A DNA stretch of 64,000 bases from Paracholeplasma vituli (GTDB lineage Bacteria > Bacillota_I > Bacilli_A > Acholeplasmatales > UBA5453), in contig NZ_JAOEGN010000002.1 in the NCBI RefSeq assembly GCF_025446935.1, positions 124,001-188,000 of the forward strand, given 5' to 3'. This document shows positions 62,777-64,000 of this stretch, in pieces. How positions within the stretch are numbered: position 1 is the first letter of the stretch; every line of letters starts with the position of its first letter. Below the pieces are notes generated by a model that saw only the letters and a program-made list of their open reading frames with translations, did not search any database and was not told the origin of the DNA. The position numbers were made by a program, and so were the translations under genes.

Positions 62777-64000
62777 GTGCTAAAAAAGACAATTGTTATT
62801 TCAAATACCCCGTCAAGCGACATCAAGTGGCTTGAATATATCAACGAAGAAAATATCTTGAATGGATTAAACGCCATTGAAGTCAATCAAATAAAAGAGG
62901 CTAAAAACATAGGGAAACTGTTGTATAAGTATCAATTATTTGATATTTTTGTGTTTTCTAAATCCAAACAAGTTCTCAATACAATCTATAAGATTTACCC
63001 ATATTCAAGGCTGGTTTACATGCCTGAAACCTTTAATAGCTTAGTCGATCTTTCCAAAGACACTTTTAGTCATAACGCGCATACAGTTTGCTTAAAAGCA
63101 ACCGCTCTATCTTCATCGATGGTAAGACATTTAAAACTCTATGGATTGGTCGTGTTCGCCTATGTCGAAAAACAAACCGATATCTATCAAGCGGTCTTAG
63201 CGGGTGTGGATGGTTTGTATGGTAAGCAAATCGATCGTAAACAAATTGATGTTAAAGGCGATTACGCATTTACACCATTTGTGATCGCGCACCGAGGCTA
63301 TCACGCAAATGCTCAAGAAAATAGTTTAAAAGCAGCTGCTGAAGCGGTTAGAATGAGATCAGATTTCGTTGAACTCGACTTCCACATGACTAAGGACAAA
63401 CACATCGTTGTTAACCACGATGACACATTAGGTAGAACCTATGAAAAGGATTATGTCATTCGTAAAGATACCCTTAAGTCCTTACAATCCATCAAAATGA
63501 CGTTTAAAGGTGAATTAACGGATGAAGTATTACCAACACTTCCGATGTTTCATCGTCACTTAAAGGATACTAAAACCTCACTCTTAATCGAAGCGAAAAC
63601 AGCGTCTTCGACTTCAATGAAACGCTTGAATCGAATTGTTAATCAAATGGACCGACCACCTTTGTTGATGAGTTTCTACCCTTTCGCATTGGTCAACTTT
63701 AAAAAGTATGTTAAAGGTTATTCACGTGGATTTTTAATTGATTTAGAAAACAATCACATGAGTGTCTCTGACATCATCAAGATTTCAAACAAATACAATC
63801 TGATTATTCACCCATATTTCAGCCATTCAAAATCCAACCTAATCGAAATTCTTAAGAAACGAGCCATTCAATACTGTCCATGGGGCCTTCGAAATGACAT
63901 CGATTTAAGAAAAACATTCTTGTCAGGTTATTATGGTATCAACACAGACGAAAGTATTCGTTTCAAAGACTTTGTTAAGTACTTAGTCGTAAAAACGAAA
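62777..64000 (+). CDS. Glycerophosphodiester phosphodiesterase with N-terminal extension, 3' end outside window
   Basis: At least 408 codons run open to the window edge. The GTG at 62777 is 8 nt after GGAG; an ATG at 62771 is in frame but adjacent to the ribosome site. From about residue 170 the GDPD barrel begins: VIAHRGYHANAQENS (catalytic His), FVELDFHMTKD (metal Glu and Asp) and NHDDTLGR (second His), then LIEAKT. The first ~165 residues have no clear catalytic motif but end in GVDGLY, as the last strand of a GDPD barrel does; they may be a degenerate barrel part. Hydrolyses glycerophosphodiesters or related lipid headgroups. The C-terminus is unseen. Confidence 0.82.
   Translation, partial: MLKKTIVISNTPSSDIKWLEYINEENILNGLNAIEVNQIKEAKNIGKLLYKYQLFDIFVFSKSKQVLNTIYKIYPYSRLVYMPETFNSLVDLSKDTFSHNAHTVCLKATALSSSMVRHLKLYGLVVFAYVEKQTDIYQAVLAGVDGLYGKQIDRKQIDVKGDYAFTPFVIAHRGYHANAQENSLKAAAEAVRMRSDFVELDFHMTKDKHIVVNHDDTLGRTYEKDYVIRKDTLKSLQSIKMTFKGELTDEVLPTLPMFHRHLKDTKTSLLIEAKTASSTSMKRLNRIVNQMDRPPLLMSFYPFALVNFKKYVKGYSRGFLIDLENNHMSVSDIIKISNKYNLIIHPYFSHSKSNLIEILKKRAIQYCPWGLRNDIDLRKTFLSGYYGINTDESIRFKDFVKYLVVKTK

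Noticed and set aside
1-64000. CRISPR arrays, insertion sequences, prophage genes, tRNA or rRNA
   Set aside because: No regularly spaced repeats, transposase or integrase frames, or structural RNA signatures were seen on either strand; gaps between genes are short and hold promoters and terminators.

Overview
The window is a dense stretch of low-GC bacterial chromosome, with 55 annotated genes and two short leader-type ORFs. UGA is read as stop: several genes end in TGA and none needs it as a sense codon. No cell-wall synthesis gene is visible. Surface proteins are lipoproteins or carry a C-terminal membrane anchor rather than an LPXTG signal. Together with a PPi-dependent phosphofructokinase, this fits a wall-less, Acholeplasma-like mollicute or a close Firmicutes relative. 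That placement is inference; no rRNA is present to test it. There is no rRNA, tRNA, insertion sequence, CRISPR array or prophage in the window.

Layout. 1-5.7 kb holds the end of a pullulanase gene, a YhaM-type exoribonuclease, and a convergent GH2 glycosidase + MFS transporter pair. 5.8-8.7 kb is a very large PrsA/parvulin-like lipoprotein. 8.8-12.2 kb holds walJ-rlmH, HAD-mscL and an alpha/alpha-toroid protein. 12.2-18.5 kb is an aromatic amino acid operon (DAHP synthase, tyrA, aroB, aroA, chorismate mutase, aroE, aroC). Its leader encodes a short peptide with five consecutive tyrosines, followed by competing hairpins. 18.6-23.6 kb is information processing and lipid start (recG, plsX-rnc-dnaD-nth). 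23.6-28.6 kb is an XRE regulator and a heterodimeric ABC exporter whose promoter lies inside the loop of the upstream gene's terminator. 28.7-35 kb has an Ig-like surface protein, dnaE, an esterase and a lipoprotein. 35-40.3 kb has a Ca2+/Na+ antiporter, divergent PPi- and ATP-phosphofructokinases and a Na/Pi transporter. 40.4-44.1 kb is uvrB-pepF. 44.2-46.3 kb is a polysaccharide co-polymerase / tyrosine kinase / tyrosine phosphatase trio. 46.3-51.2 kb has an aminotransferase, glucose-6-phosphate dehydrogenase, a cyclase-family protein and a CotH lipoprotein. 51.3-56.5 kb is lplA-gcvT-gcvH-gcvPA-gcvPB. 56.6-64 kb has an AlkD-like glycosylase, alanine dehydrogenase, a GH17 enzyme, glutamate dehydrogenase, a HAD-metallophosphoesterase fusion, and a glycerophosphodiesterase cut by the window end.

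How it works together. The gene content suggests a fermentative, amino-acid-using cell. Glycans are cut by pullulanase, GH2 and GH17. Glycolysis runs through two phosphofructokinases with different phosphoryl donors. Glycine, alanine and glutamate are handled by the glycine cleavage system and two dehydrogenases. The most striking system is the aro operon leader, which looks like ribosome-mediated attenuation sensing tyrosine in front of a tyrosine-biosynthetic operon. Many operons start at extended -10 promoters (TGnTATAAT), and many genes end with the stop codon buried in the terminator hairpin.
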